Origin: Bartonella vinsonii subsp. vinsonii
GTDB lineage: Bacteria; Pseudomonadota; Alphaproteobacteria; Rhizobiales; Rhizobiaceae
DNA: 64,000 bases
Direction of reading: 5' to 3'
NCBI RefSeq assembly: GCF_902825235.1
Contig: NZ_CADEAJ010000008.1
Location: forward strand, 1 to 64,000
In this document: piece after piece, positions 36,765-46,403 of the stretch
How positions within the stretch are numbered: the first letter of the stretch is position 1
Layout of the letters: every line of letters starts with the position of its first letter
Position numbers and translations under genes: made by a program
Notes under the pieces: model-generated
The model's database searches: none
Seen by the model: only the letters and a program-made list of their open reading frames with translations
Told to the model about the DNA's origin: nothing

Positions 36765-39395
36765 ATGTCAAACAAAATGCTTATAGATGCCTCCCATCCG
36801 GAGGAAACTCGTGTTGTTGTTGTTCACGGCAACAAAATTGAAGAACTTGATTTTGAATCAGAACATAAAAAGCAGCTCAAGGGAAATATTTATCTAGCAC
36901 GTATTACGCGTGTAGAGCCGTCTCTTCAAGCAGCTTTTGTCGAATATGGCGGCAATCGCCACGGTTTTTTGACATTTTCTGAAATTCATCCCGATTATTA
37001 TCAAATTCCTATTGCTGATCGTCTCGCTCTTCTTGAAGAAGAAGAAAAAGCTGCTGTAGGAGAAAATTATGCAGAGAATCTTCCTGAAGAAACAAACAAA
37101 AGTAAAAAACGCTCCAGAAAAACAAAAAAAGATGAGCGTAACGCTAGCATAGCAGCAGATGTTGAAAATGACATGACATCTGAAGCAATAACACTTGATG
37201 ATGTAGAAGAAGCATTCAATGCAAGTGTTTCTCATGATGAGATCGAAATGGTTGGTGCAGAAGATGTACGTGAAGAACTCCCTACCTATCAGCGAAAACA
37301 AGGGCGTCAGTATAAAATTCAAGAAGTGATTAAACGACGTCAAATTTTGTTGGTGCAAGTTATCAAAGAAGAACGCGGTAACAAAGGTGCTGCACTCACA
37401 ACATATTTATCTTTAGCCGGTCGTTACTCTGTTTTAATGCCTAACACAGCACGTGGTGGTGGTATTTCACGAAAAATCACGAATATACAAGATCGCAAAC
37501 GTCTTAAAGAAATTGTAAAAGAATTAGCCGTTCCTAAGGGTATGGGTGTCATCCTACGAACTGCTGGAGCAAATAGAACAAAAGCTGAGATAAAACGCGA
37601 TTATGAGTATCTCACGCGATTATGGGATACCGTTCGCACATTGACATTAAAATCCACAGCACCATGCCTTGTCCATGAAGAAAGCAATCTCATAAAGCGC
37701 TCTATACGCGATCTTTACAATAAGAATATCAATGAAATTCTTGTTTCTGGTGACCAAGGATATCGTGAAGCGAAAGACTTCATGCGTATGCTCATGCCAA
37801 GTCATGCAAAAGTTGTGCAACCCTATCGCGATCCTATCCCTATTTTTGCACGCAACAATATCGAAATACAACTTGATAAGATGTTACACCCGCAAGTTTC
37901 TTTAAAATCTGGTGGTTATCTTGTTATTAATCAAACAGAAGCGCTTGTTGCTATTGATGTAAACTCTGGTCGCTCCACCAAAGAATTGTCTGTCGAAAAA
38001 ACAGCATTACAAACTAATCTTGAAGCTGCAGAAGAAATAGCGCGTCAATTACGTTTACGTGATCTTGCTGGTTTGATTGTTATTGATTTCATTGATATGC
38101 TTGAAGAGCGCAATGTAAGACTGGTCGAAAAAAAGTTGAAAGAGTGCTTAAAAAGCGATCGTGCCCGTATTCAAGTTGGTCACATTTCACACTTCGGTCT
38201 TTTAGAAATGAGTCGTCAACGTATTCGCGTATCGGTTTTAGAAAGTACAACACAACCTTGCCCACATTGCGCGGGAACAGGAAATGTGCGTTCTGAATCA
38301 TCGATTGCTTTACATGTCATGCGCTCAATTGAAGAATATCTTCTTCGTAATCCGCAGCATAATATTACTGTACGTACACCTGTCACAACAGCGCTCTATG
38401 TATTAAACCACAAACGTAATATTCTTGTTAATTTAGAAGCGCGCTTTAAACTGAATATCAGTATTGAGGCAGATGATAGCATTGGAACGCAACATCTCAT
38501 TATTTCCAAGGGTACAATAGCGGAGGCAGTTTCTCAACCACCGTTAATTGTTGAAGATGATGATAAAGAGGAAGCTAAGGATACAGTTTTAATAGACAGC
38601 GCATCTATTGAAGATAAAATCCCTGTTGAAATGAACCAGAAACATCGGCATAAAAAGCATCAAGATGAGATTAATGACAATTCTCCTACCAACATTCACA
38701 AAAAAGACAATACGCTAAATGATGATTCTCGTCGTCGCGGACGTCGTCGCGGACGTCGCGGCGGTCGCCGGAATCAAGAGAATGGTTTTTATCGGCTTCG
38801 TATTCCTTATGCAGAACCAGTAGGAGATTTTGCTAAGCAAGCGTTAGAAGAAATTAAAACAGCACATCGTAAACGCCGCGCTTCAGCTACTAAATCTGTT
38901 CAATTTGAAGAAGCTAAAGACGATATACAGCACTTAAATATAGAACAAGATGAAGCTGTAAAAATTGATACGGTTGTCAAACCTAGAAAACGTAAAACAC
39001 GTTCTTCAAAAGTATTACAAAATCAACAAACCCTTGAAAATGAGCAGAATGCAGCAACGCCAGAACCTTTAGAAGAAAAATCTACAGAAAGCTCGATACA
39101 TAAAACTAAGACAAAAAAAATAGATAAATCTGCTGATGAGGTTATGAAAAAAAATTCCACAGAAGCTAAAAAATCTACAACACGTAAAACGCGCAAAAAG
39201 TCACTTTCTCAAAAATCAACACCAACAGAAGAAACACCAGAACACAAAACTCTAGAAGAGGAATCTGTTAAAATAGATTCCTCTAAGATTGAAGAGAAAG
39301 CTAGTCATCCTGTTGTTATATCATCAGTTCCTGACGATGCTCCTAAAACTGGGCGTATTGGGTGGTGGAAACGCAGAAATCCTTCTAAAAGTTAA
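36765..39395 (+). CDS. rne: Ribonuclease E
   Basis: Main endonuclease of mRNA decay and rRNA/tRNA processing. The S1 RNA-binding domain (from about residue 35) is split by a charged insertion (about 90-175), as in other alphaproteobacteria. The catalytic aspartates lie in ALVAIDVNSGRST and LIVIDFIDM, and the zinc-link cysteines in CPHCAGTG. The C-terminal third is disordered, with an Arg/Gly-rich patch (SRRRGRRRGRRGGRRN, about 656-671) and Lys/Glu-rich stretches, ending in GRIGWWKRRNPS, which resembles a conserved alphaproteobacterial tail. TAGGA nine bases before the ATG sets the start. Confidence 0.96.
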   Translation: MSNKMLIDASHPEETRVVVVHGNKIEELDFESEHKKQLKGNIYLARITRVEPSLQAAFVEYGGNRHGFLTFSEIHPDYYQIPIADRLALLEEEEKAAVGENYAENLPEETNKSKKRSRKTKKDERNASIAADVENDMTSEAITLDDVEEAFNASVSHDEIEMVGAEDVREELPTYQRKQGRQYKIQEVIKRRQILLVQVIKEERGNKGAALTTYLSLAGRYSVLMPNTARGGGISRKITNIQDRKRLKEIVKELAVPKGMGVILRTAGANRTKAEIKRDYEYLTRLWDTVRTLTLKSTAPCLVHEESNLIKRSIRDLYNKNINEILVSGDQGYREAKDFMRMLMPSHAKVVQPYRDPIPIFARNNIEIQLDKMLHPQVSLKSGGYLVINQTEALVAIDVNSGRSTKELSVEKTALQTNLEAAEEIARQLRLRDLAGLIVIDFIDMLEERNVRLVEKKLKECLKSDRARIQVGHISHFGLLEMSRQRIRVSVLESTTQPCPHCAGTGNVRSESSIALHVMRSIEEYLLRNPQHNITVRTPVTTALYVLNHKRNILVNLEARFKLNISIEADDSIGTQHLIISKGTIAEAVSQPPLIVEDDDKEEAKDTVLIDSASIEDKIPVEMNQKHRHKKHQDEINDNSPTNIHKKDNTLNDDSRRRGRRRGRRGGRRNQENGFYRLRIPYAEPVGDFAKQALEEIKTAHRKRRASATKSVQFEEAKDDIQHLNIEQDEAVKIDTVVKPRKRKTRSSKVLQNQQTLENEQNAATPEPLEEKSTESSIHKTKTKKIDKSADEVMKKNSTEAKKSTTRKTRKKSLSQKSTPTEETPEHKTLEEESVKIDSSKIEEKASHPVVISSVPDDAPKTGRIGWWKRRNPSKS

Positions 39396-39403
39396 GGTAT
39401 AAG

Positions 39404-39434
39404 AAAACCGCCACAAAATATTTGTGGCGGTTTT
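39404..39434. terminator. Bidirectional terminator between rne and the IalB-family gene
   Basis: A 14-bp perfect stem with a three-base loop; the arm reads AAAACCGCCACAAA, so the hairpin is followed by a T run on both strands. It lies nine bases after the rne stop and 31 bases beyond the stop of the convergent gene, and should end both transcripts. Confidence 0.9.
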
Positions 39435-39464
39435 GATAAGTAAATATAGAAAATTTTACGTTTA

Positions 39465-40076
39465 TTATTTTTGTTTAGCTTTTTCCTGCTCGGCGCGCAT
39501 ACGATCTTCAATTTCTTTTTGATTTGATTGAATAGCTTGCTGCAATTTTATTTGTTCTTGTTGAAAATCTTTTTCTTCCATACCAGGACCTGTGTATGCG
39601 GCTGTGAATCCGCTAAGAGAAAATTCAATAGGATTAGCTGAACCTCGGTAATTAATTGTGGTTACAACCATTTTCGAACCGCTTTTCATAGCAGTAATAA
39701 GCTTATCATCTAAGACATCATTGGCAATACAGCTTGGCCCGTTGCAAATAACATAAGGAATTTTTTTAGAGAAATTATCTCCTATTTGAATATGAACACC
39801 TTCTGGCAAAAAACGACCTGTAGGCACTTGAATACCTATACGTTTTTCATTTTGTTTTCCTTTTATTTCAACGAGATTAAAAGCCGTCAAAGGCTGTCCA
39901 GTATCTGATAAAACAGTATTCATTGTATTACAAACATTAACATCATGCTGCTTACTACAAACCTTATACCAACCTTGAGATAAAATTTGTGCACCCGCAG
40001 AAGTATGAATTGTAAGAAAAAGAGCAGCAGCTCCAGCTAATACTGAAACAACAGAACAAATATTTTTATGCGACAT
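39465..40076 (-). CDS. Invasion-associated locus B (IalB) family protein
   Basis: IalB of Bartonella bacilliformis promotes red-cell invasion; the family also has many periplasmic members of unknown role. The ATG at 40076 was chosen because AAGGA lies about 12 bases before it and a signal peptide follows at once (cleavage near residue 29, after SAGA). The core has SQGWYKVCSKQHDVNVCN, IGIQVPTGRFLPEGVHIQIG and YVICNGPSCIANDVLDDKL, with two cysteine pairs fit for disulfides. A charged C-terminal tail (EEKDFQQEQIKLQQA onward, ~35 residues) is predicted helical. A direct role in invasion here is not shown. Confidence 0.88.
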   Translation of the reverse strand: MSHKNICSVVSVLAGAAALFLTIHTSAGAQILSQGWYKVCSKQHDVNVCNTMNTVLSDTGQPLTAFNLVEIKGKQNEKRIGIQVPTGRFLPEGVHIQIGDNFSKKIPYVICNGPSCIANDVLDDKLITAMKSGSKMVVTTINYRGSANPIEFSLSGFTAAYTGPGMEEKDFQQEQIKLQQAIQSNQKEIEDRMRAEQEKAKQK

Positions 40077-40388
40077 GATTAAGTTAGTCCTTTCAACGCG
40101 CTTGTACAATAGGAATATTAAATATAAATTTTAATCAAGTGTATTAAATTAAACCAATGAAATGACACCCACTTTATGCTTTTTACTGCAAGATAAAGAA
40201 AAAAGTCAAATCTGTAGAAAAAAGTTACAAATAGCAAATGAAACTCTTATGCACTCACATACAGCATCCCCCCTTTTATGGTATTAATCTTTTACAAATT
40301 TTATCCATAAAATACTTTAAGGAATAAGATAAGATCGCATAAAAAAATCAATATTGCAATATAATTAAAGTAAACTCCTATGTTATTT
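40077..40388. other. Gene-free region upstream of the IalB-family gene
   Basis: About 310 AT-rich bases that should hold the promoter of the IalB-family gene. No coding frame or clear hairpin was seen. Confidence 0.45.
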
Positions 40389-41374
40389 TACAGCTCTTAG
40401 TTACTTTAACTTTCGTTATATTTATAATTTTTCTTTTAAGCTATAGAGATCTAGCAGCAGGCATTGCAATGCATGGAACTCTCAAATTATGAAATATTTC
40501 CCTTATGTATCTTATGTATCTTATGTATCCTCCTGATGCAAATCAAAAAGGTTAAGTTACTTATGGTGTTGTTGGAACATTTGATGGATTAAATCCATTT
40601 GTCATCTGCAGTTTTAGAACAATCACAAAGGGATTTTTCTCTGATGAAAAATTTTTTAGTCTTGTTTACGAAACAATGGTAGTATGTTCTCGTGATGAAG
40701 CTTTTACATTTATAGCCTCTTGGCAGAAAAAGTTGAATTAAACAATGAGCGCATTGAAATTACCTTTTTTCATAATCCAAAAGCGTGCTTTTTAGATGGA
40801 AAACCTATAATATTTAAGACGTTTTATTCACAATAAAGCCTCTTAAAGATAAAGGAAGCTCCCATATACAGATAGAAACCGCTGAAAAAGTTGAAAATTA
40901 TGGTATTAAAATGCATTTTTACACTCAAAAGATTGTGAAATTTCACTTCTTTTGGCGGGCGTAATGATTAACTACCCTAACATGCTGTTAATATTGATGA
41001 TTTTGAAAAAAAATGGGGGTGAATAAAATTCCAAGGAGTGGTCTCTCTATTATTGAGCATGTTAATCCATGTGAACGAATTATCTATAAATGCAATTCTC
41101 ATTATTGGGGGCAGAATCTTCCCGTTAATAAAGGGTTAATTAATTTTGATACCACCAAAATCGAATATTTTCGTAATGATACAGCTATGCTTTGAATCTT
41201 TTAAAAGGAACTCCTTCTAATCTCTTAGGGTTTGTTTTTAATAACGAGACGGGCTATTTTAAAAGATGAAAGAGGAGGACAAGCTTTATTCGATTTTACC
41301 TTTTCATTTTGAAATAAGAATCGTTGATGATAGCCAATATACTCTATCACGTACTGAACAATGGATAGCACATT
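40389..41374 (+). pseudogene. Decayed YejA-like ABC transporter substrate-binding protein gene
   Basis: Reading across frames gives an ordered set of fragments of a family 5 extracellular solute-binding protein (YejA group, peptide/microcin C-type uptake). They are a signal-like stretch (about 40395-40455), GIAMHG, TYGVVGTFDGLNPFV, ERIEITFFHNPKACFLDGKPI, SLKDKGSSHIQIETAEKV, then HVNPCERIIYKCNSHYWGQ followed by NLPVNKGLINFDT (41013-41195), and finally LLGFVFNN and SQYTLSRTEQW. Multiple stops and frameshifts separate them, and about the last third of the protein is missing. Three copies of a 9-base unit TTATGTATC lie at about 40503-40529 inside it. The gene is clearly dead; the family call is from remembered sequence patterns. 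Confidence 0.8.
40503..40529. repeat. 9-base tandem repeat inside the pseudogene
   Basis: TTATGTATC is present three times in a row. Nine bases keep the frame, so the repeat itself did not cause the decay; it adds three residues per copy in the region between GIAMHG and the TYGVVGTFDGLNP block. Confidence 0.75.
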
Positions 41375-41453
41375 AGTCATATATTAGACATCCCACATAT
41401 TATACACACCCTATAGGCATCGTCTTCCAACTTGGTGAGATGAATAAATGAGC

Positions 41454-42335
41454 TTACCTTTGGTGGAGCCACTCTTCAATATGAGAACCTATGCGGTTTA
41501 TAATATTTTTTCTTCTATTGGGAAGCATTATATCATGTAGTTTTTTGACAGCTTTACACATTGAAGGAATCTTTTCCACATCTGAAGGATTACGTATTAT
41601 CTCATCCCTCATACTATTCATTACGTCTTTTTCAAAATCAGAAAAATTTTCATGCTTAGAACCATCTAACACCATAACTTCTTTCATGCCCTCGATAAAC
41701 TCTTGATCTATGAATTTAATTGCATCGTTCACCCAGCTAAAATTTTCTTTTTTCCAACCAAAATCTTTACGTAACAAAGGACCTACGTCCGTGTACAACA
41801 TATTTTCATGAATTTTACACATAAAAATAAACTGTGGATAAATTTTTAATATCTCATTAATCTCTTCTTCCTCCAAATATCCCTCCTTATCCAATCCGAG
41901 TGCATACAAACCTTGTGATCTCAGATGTTCCTGTGCTTTAACTAACTTCTTTTCATACTCCCCTGCTTCATAAGCTCTTGCCCTATGTGCTCTGGATATT
42001 AAATCCTTTTGTTCTTCAACTAAAGCACGTAATTTCGAATTAAGATTATCACTCTCGCTAATGAGATCTCTTTGTTCCTGTATAAGTTTATGATATTCTG
42101 TCTTAGGAACTCGAATTTGTGAAAGCGTCCAATCAGCAAATGTGTTTTTAATAAACTTTATTCTCTTCTTAACAACTTGCAATCTTTCTTTAATACGCTT
42201 GTACTTTTCATTAAAAGTTAAACCAGAAAGAGATAACTCTGTTAAACTAAACTCAGCATGTGCGTTTTTAAATCCACAGATTGAAATTAATAATAAAAAG
42301 GTTATAGTTAGAAATTTGTGTGATGAAAAAATCAT
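41454..42335 (-). CDS. Secreted coiled-coil protein of unknown function
   Basis: A 293-residue protein with a good signal peptide (cleavage after AHA, about residue 28). Residues about 42-135 are rich in Lys, Glu, Leu and Arg with heptad-like spacing (NEKYKRIKERLQVVKKRIKF and later KLVKAQEHLRSQ), so a coiled coil is likely. The rest is an acidic helical domain with two cysteines (about 183 and 262). I do not recognise the family. It stands alone between mfd and the decayed YejA-like gene; its position next to decayed DNA suggests an accessory gene. It could be a periplasmic or exported factor. Confidence 0.7.
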   Translation of the reverse strand: MIFSSHKFLTITFLLLISICGFKNAHAEFSLTELSLSGLTFNEKYKRIKERLQVVKKRIKFIKNTFADWTLSQIRVPKTEYHKLIQEQRDLISESDNLNSKLRALVEEQKDLISRAHRARAYEAGEYEKKLVKAQEHLRSQGLYALGLDKEGYLEEEEINEILKIYPQFIFMCKIHENMLYTDVGPLLRKDFGWKKENFSWVNDAIKFIDQEFIEGMKEVMVLDGSKHENFSDFEKDVMNSMRDEIIRNPSDVEKIPSMCKAVKKLHDIMLPNRRKNIINRIGSHIEEWLHQR

Positions 42336-42531
42336 ATTACTCTACTTTTTTCTCTTGTACTCTTGAGTAAGATTTATAAAAAGCCATTTCATTCTATATT
42401 GAAATCTCATCATTGATGACTGTGCTGTTTAATTTATTTCTTTAATTATATCAATATGTATTATATTATAAAGTTTAAAATGAATATGCTTTAATAAAGT
42501 GAGTAATCATTTTAAATTATAAAAAGAAACT

Positions 42532-45500
42532 CTAAACAGAATGTTTCTCTACCATTTCTACAAGTTGTGTCATAATAGTTGCTGCTCCAACAAGTCTCTC
42601 ATCCACTGTAGCCCAATCACGAATCAGAACAATGCTCTGATCTGGTCGAATTTTTGCCATCGCGCCTTGTTTTCCAATCCACTGAACAAGAGCAACACTA
42701 TTCGCAAAATAATTATTGCGAAATTGTATAACCATCCCTTTTGGTCCAGAATCTACTTTTTCTACATGAGCTTTTCGACACAATATTTTGATATAAAAGA
42801 CTTTAAGAAGATGTTGAACTTCAAGGGGTAAAGGACCAAAACGATCAATTAACTCAGCTGCAAACTCATCAATTTTTTCTAAATTATCAAATTCTGTCAA
42901 ACGACGATAAAGCCCCATACGCAGTGACAAATCTGGTACAAAATCTTCTGGTATCATAACAGTTGTACCAAGTGAAATTTGAGGAGACCATTGTTTATCT
43001 TCACTTTGTTCTCCATCTTTTAACTCAGTAACAGCTTCTTCAAGCATTTTTTGATACAACTCAAATCCAACTTCTTTGATATGCCCCGATTGCTCTTCTC
43101 CTAAAAAATTACCTGAACCGCGTATATCCATGTCATGACTTGCCAATTGAAAACCAGCCCCCAACGTATCAAGAGACTGTAAAACTTTAAAACGACGATC
43201 AGCCGCAGTAGTTAAAACTTTTCCAGAAGGAAATGTAAAAAGTGCATAAGCACGTTGTTTTGAACGCCCTACCCTCCCTCGTAATTGATAGAGAGCAGCA
43301 AGACCAAACATCTCAGCGCGATGTACAATTAATGTATTGGCTGTTGGAATATCAAGACCTGATTCAATAATGGTTGTTGACAACAGGACATCATATTGTC
43401 CATCATAAAATGCGTTCATAATATCATCAAGTTGGCCAGCAGGCATTTGCCCATGAGCAACCACGAATTTGAGTTCGGGAACGTGTGTTTTGAAATATTC
43501 TTCCACAAAGCTAAGATCAGAAATACGAGGACAAACATAAAAACTTTGTCCACCACGATAATATTCTCGAAGCAATGTTTCGCGTATAACAAGTGAATCA
43601 AAGGGGGTAATAAAAGTACGTACCGCCATCCTATCAATGGGAGGTGTTGTTATCAATGAAAGTTCACGTACCCCTGATAGAGCTAACCCTAAAGTTCGTG
43701 GTATAGGAGTTGCTGAAAGTGTAAGGACATGAATATCACTTTTAAGCTCTTTTAAGCGCTCTTTGTGCTTTACGCCAAAATGTTGTTCCTCATCAATGAT
43801 GAGAAGCCCTAGCCGTAAAAAATTAACTGCACCGCTTAATAAGGCGTGTGTTCCAATGACAATATCGATCGTACCATCTGAAATACCCTTTTTGACTTGT
43901 GCAAGTTCTTTAGCTTTTACCAGTCTTGAAGCATGACCAATTTTAATGGGTAAACCTTGAAAACGTGAAATAAAAGTTTTGTAATGCTGCCGTGAAAGCA
44001 GAGTTGTTGGTACAACAACAGCAACCTGATAACCATTTAAAGCTGCGACAAAAGCACTTCGAATAGCAACTTCTGTTTTTCCAAAACCAACGTCGCCACA
44101 GATCAAGCGATCCATTGGTTTTCCTGAAGCTAAATCGTCTAGAACGGCATCAATCGCATCCATCTGATCTTCTGTTTCTTCATAAGGAAAACATGCAACA
44201 AACTCATCAAATGGTCCAATTGGTGGAACCAAAGCAGGTGCCGAACGCATAGCGCGCTCTGCAGCTATACGAATTAACTGACCAGCCATTTCCAATAAAT
44301 GTTTTTTTAGCCGTGTTTTTCGTGCTTGCCAAGCAACTCCACCTAATTTGTCTAATGTGACATCTGTTCCCTCCGATCCATAACGTGAAAGAAGTTCGAT
44401 ATTTTCAACAGGTAAAAAGAGTCGATCACCGCCAGCATATTTAATTTCAAGACAGTCTCGTAAAATTCCAGTCGTTGTGATGGTTTTAAGACCTACAAAT
44501 TGCCCAATACCATGATCAATATGCACAACCATATCACCAGAATTTAAAGTCGCAATTTCAGCAATAAAATTTGTATTGTGTTTACGCCGTTTTGGTGATC
44601 TTATTAATCGATCACCAAGAATATCTTGCTCTGTTATGATAGCCAAATCTTCGGTTTCAAAACCGTGTTCTATCATTATGACAGCTGCTAATATACGATC
44701 ACGCGGTGTTGCTCTAACAGCTTGTAATGATTTTACAACATCTATTTTTTTCAATCCATGCTCTTCAAGAACTTGCACTAAACGATTGAGAGATCCCTCA
44801 CTCCAGCAAGCTAAAAGCACCTTCTTGCCAGCAGTGCGCAATGAAGCAATATGATGAACAACACTTGAAAAAACATTTTTCTCTTGCGCATTACGTTCCT
44901 TTACAAAATCATACCCCAGTTTAACATTTGCATGAATAACAGTTTGTCCAAAAGTTTGTGGAATATTAAAAGGCGTAAAATCAACACGCTGGCCAGATTG
45001 TTGTGCACGTTCTAAAACACGCTCTGGTGTTAAATAGAGAAGATGAGGCTCTATCGGATGATAAGAAGTAGAAGTTTCTTTATCATTTTCACGTTCTTTG
45101 CGCGCATTATAATAATCTTCAATAAGACGATAACGCTCAGTGAGCACTTCTTCTATGAGATGTTCAAAAACAATAGGTAAATCACCACAATGGTCAAAAA
45201 AGGTGTCAAGATTTTCATAAAAAAATGGTAACCAATGTTCCATACCAGCAAAGCGCCGCCCTTGAGAAAGAGCTTCATAAAGCATGTTGTTTTTTTGTGA
45301 GACACCAAATGTACGGACATAATTGCTTTTAAAGCGGTTTATGCACTCAGGGGTCAGAACAACTTCACTCATCGGGTGTAGCAAAAATTCAGTTTTTTTA
45401 TTTGTTGTTCTTTGTGTTTCTGAATCAAATACACGTATGGTTTCTAGGGTATCGCCAAAAAAATCAAGCCGCAAAGGCTCAACATTAACGGGAGAAAAAA

Positions 45501-46041
45501 TATCAAGTATTCCTCCTCTTACAGCAAATTCACCAACATCTCGAATAACTGTAACACGCTCAAAACCATTGCATTCGAGAGATTGAATTAAATGCCCCAT
45601 ATTCATAGATTGTCCAACACATGCGTGAATTATCTGATTCTCAATCATTTCACGTGGAGGTAATTTTTGCATAATTGCATTTGCTGTTGTTAGTATAATT
45701 GCAGGACGTGGATTCTGACGCAAATTCGCTATATGTGTTAATGTTGATAGTCGATGTGCTGTGATAGAAATTCTAGGAGATACACGATCATAGGGTAAAC
45801 AATCCCATGCAGGAAATTGAAGTACAGAAAGATTTGGTTCAATAAAATTTAAAACTTGCTGTAAATGAGCAATTCTTGTTCCATCACGGACAACATAGAT
45901 AAGTGGTTTATTTTGTGCAATTTCTGAACGCAATTTAACAAGCGCAAAAGCTTCAAATCCATCAGTAATTCCATCAAAAATCATGGGAGTGGAAATATGT
46001 TGGGGAATAACAATTTTTTTAAATACTGGCATTTGGATCAA
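42532..46041 (-). CDS. mfd: Transcription-repair coupling factor
   Basis: Removes RNA polymerase stalled at DNA damage and recruits UvrA. Of 1169 residues, the N-terminal third is the UvrB-like UvrA-binding module; the RNA polymerase interaction domain starts at GDMVVHIDHGIGQFVGL (about 500). The translocase has GDVGFGKTEVAIRSAF (Walker A), LLIIDEEQHFGVKHKE (DEEQ), LSATPIPRTLGLAL and QLRGRVGRSKQRAYA, and the C-terminal TRCF domain contains PEDFVPDLSLRMGLYRRL. All parts are intact. The start overlaps the stop of sdhE by 4 bases. Confidence 0.97.
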   Translation of the reverse strand: MIQMPVFKKIVIPQHISTPMIFDGITDGFEAFALVKLRSEIAQNKPLIYVVRDGTRIAHLQQVLNFIEPNLSVLQFPAWDCLPYDRVSPRISITAHRLSTLTHIANLRQNPRPAIILTTANAIMQKLPPREMIENQIIHACVGQSMNMGHLIQSLECNGFERVTVIRDVGEFAVRGGILDIFSPVNVEPLRLDFFGDTLETIRVFDSETQRTTNKKTEFLLHPMSEVVLTPECINRFKSNYVRTFGVSQKNNMLYEALSQGRRFAGMEHWLPFFYENLDTFFDHCGDLPIVFEHLIEEVLTERYRLIEDYYNARKERENDKETSTSYHPIEPHLLYLTPERVLERAQQSGQRVDFTPFNIPQTFGQTVIHANVKLGYDFVKERNAQEKNVFSSVVHHIASLRTAGKKVLLACWSEGSLNRLVQVLEEHGLKKIDVVKSLQAVRATPRDRILAAVIMIEHGFETEDLAIITEQDILGDRLIRSPKRRKHNTNFIAEIATLNSGDMVVHIDHGIGQFVGLKTITTTGILRDCLEIKYAGGDRLFLPVENIELLSRYGSEGTDVTLDKLGGVAWQARKTRLKKHLLEMAGQLIRIAAERAMRSAPALVPPIGPFDEFVACFPYEETEDQMDAIDAVLDDLASGKPMDRLICGDVGFGKTEVAIRSAFVAALNGYQVAVVVPTTLLSRQHYKTFISRFQGLPIKIGHASRLVKAKELAQVKKGISDGTIDIVIGTHALLSGAVNFLRLGLLIIDEEQHFGVKHKERLKELKSDIHVLTLSATPIPRTLGLALSGVRELSLITTPPIDRMAVRTFITPFDSLVIRETLLREYYRGGQSFYVCPRISDLSFVEEYFKTHVPELKFVVAHGQMPAGQLDDIMNAFYDGQYDVLLSTTIIESGLDIPTANTLIVHRAEMFGLAALYQLRGRVGRSKQRAYALFTFPSGKVLTTAADRRFKVLQSLDTLGAGFQLASHDMDIRGSGNFLGEEQSGHIKEVGFELYQKMLEEAVTELKDGEQSEDKQWSPQISLGTTVMIPEDFVPDLSLRMGLYRRLTEFDNLEKIDEFAAELIDRFGPLPLEVQHLLKVFYIKILCRKAHVEKVDSGPKGMVIQFRNNYFANSVALVQWIGKQGAMAKIRPDQSIVLIRDWATVDERLVGAATIMTQLVEMVEKHSV

Positions 46042-46328
46042 TTTAATTTTATGTAAAGATGATAATTTACAATGTCACGAAAAAGCGGACTATCTACTTC
46101 AGAGGGAGGTAAAATCTCTCCCGTAATCCATGTCAATAAATCGCGATCATCAAAAGACATAATATACTCAAGTTCAGAAACCATTTTATCAGTCATCTCA
46201 GCAATATGGGCATCCACATAATGTCCCAAAATGAGATCCATTTCACGAATACCACGGTGCCATGCACGAAAAACCAACCGGCGACGACGTACATCCAGTT
46301 GATTTTTGTCAACGACAAAAACTGTCAT
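46038..46328 (-). CDS. sdhE: Succinate dehydrogenase assembly factor SdhE
   Basis: Small cytoplasmic protein that helps attach FAD to the flavoprotein of succinate dehydrogenase. The family signature RRRRLVFRAWHRGIREMDLILG (RGxxE) occupies residues 14-35; the protein is 96 residues, as expected. AAGGAG precedes the ATG. Its end overlaps mfd by 4 bases, so both are probably co-transcribed. Confidence 0.93.
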   Translation of the reverse strand: MTVFVVDKNQLDVRRRRLVFRAWHRGIREMDLILGHYVDAHIAEMTDKMVSELEYIMSFDDRDLLTWITGEILPPSEVDSPLFRDIVNYHLYIKLN

Positions 46329-46403
46329 AAAAGTCTCCTTGAATTAAGTAAACAGTGATATAGATGAAGTTTTCAATTTGTAGAATAAATTTTGTACCTT
46401 AAC

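Noticed and set aside
36323..36841. 172-codon plus-strand frame in the rne leader
   Set aside because: It overlaps the start of rne in another frame, ends in a Cys-run made from rne codons, and shows no domain or family pattern; the region is better read as leader DNA.
41013..41195. 60-codon plus-strand frame as an independent small gene
   Set aside because: Its sequence (HYWGQ followed by NLPVNKGLINFDT) is an internal piece of the YejA-like gene, so it is part of the pseudogene.
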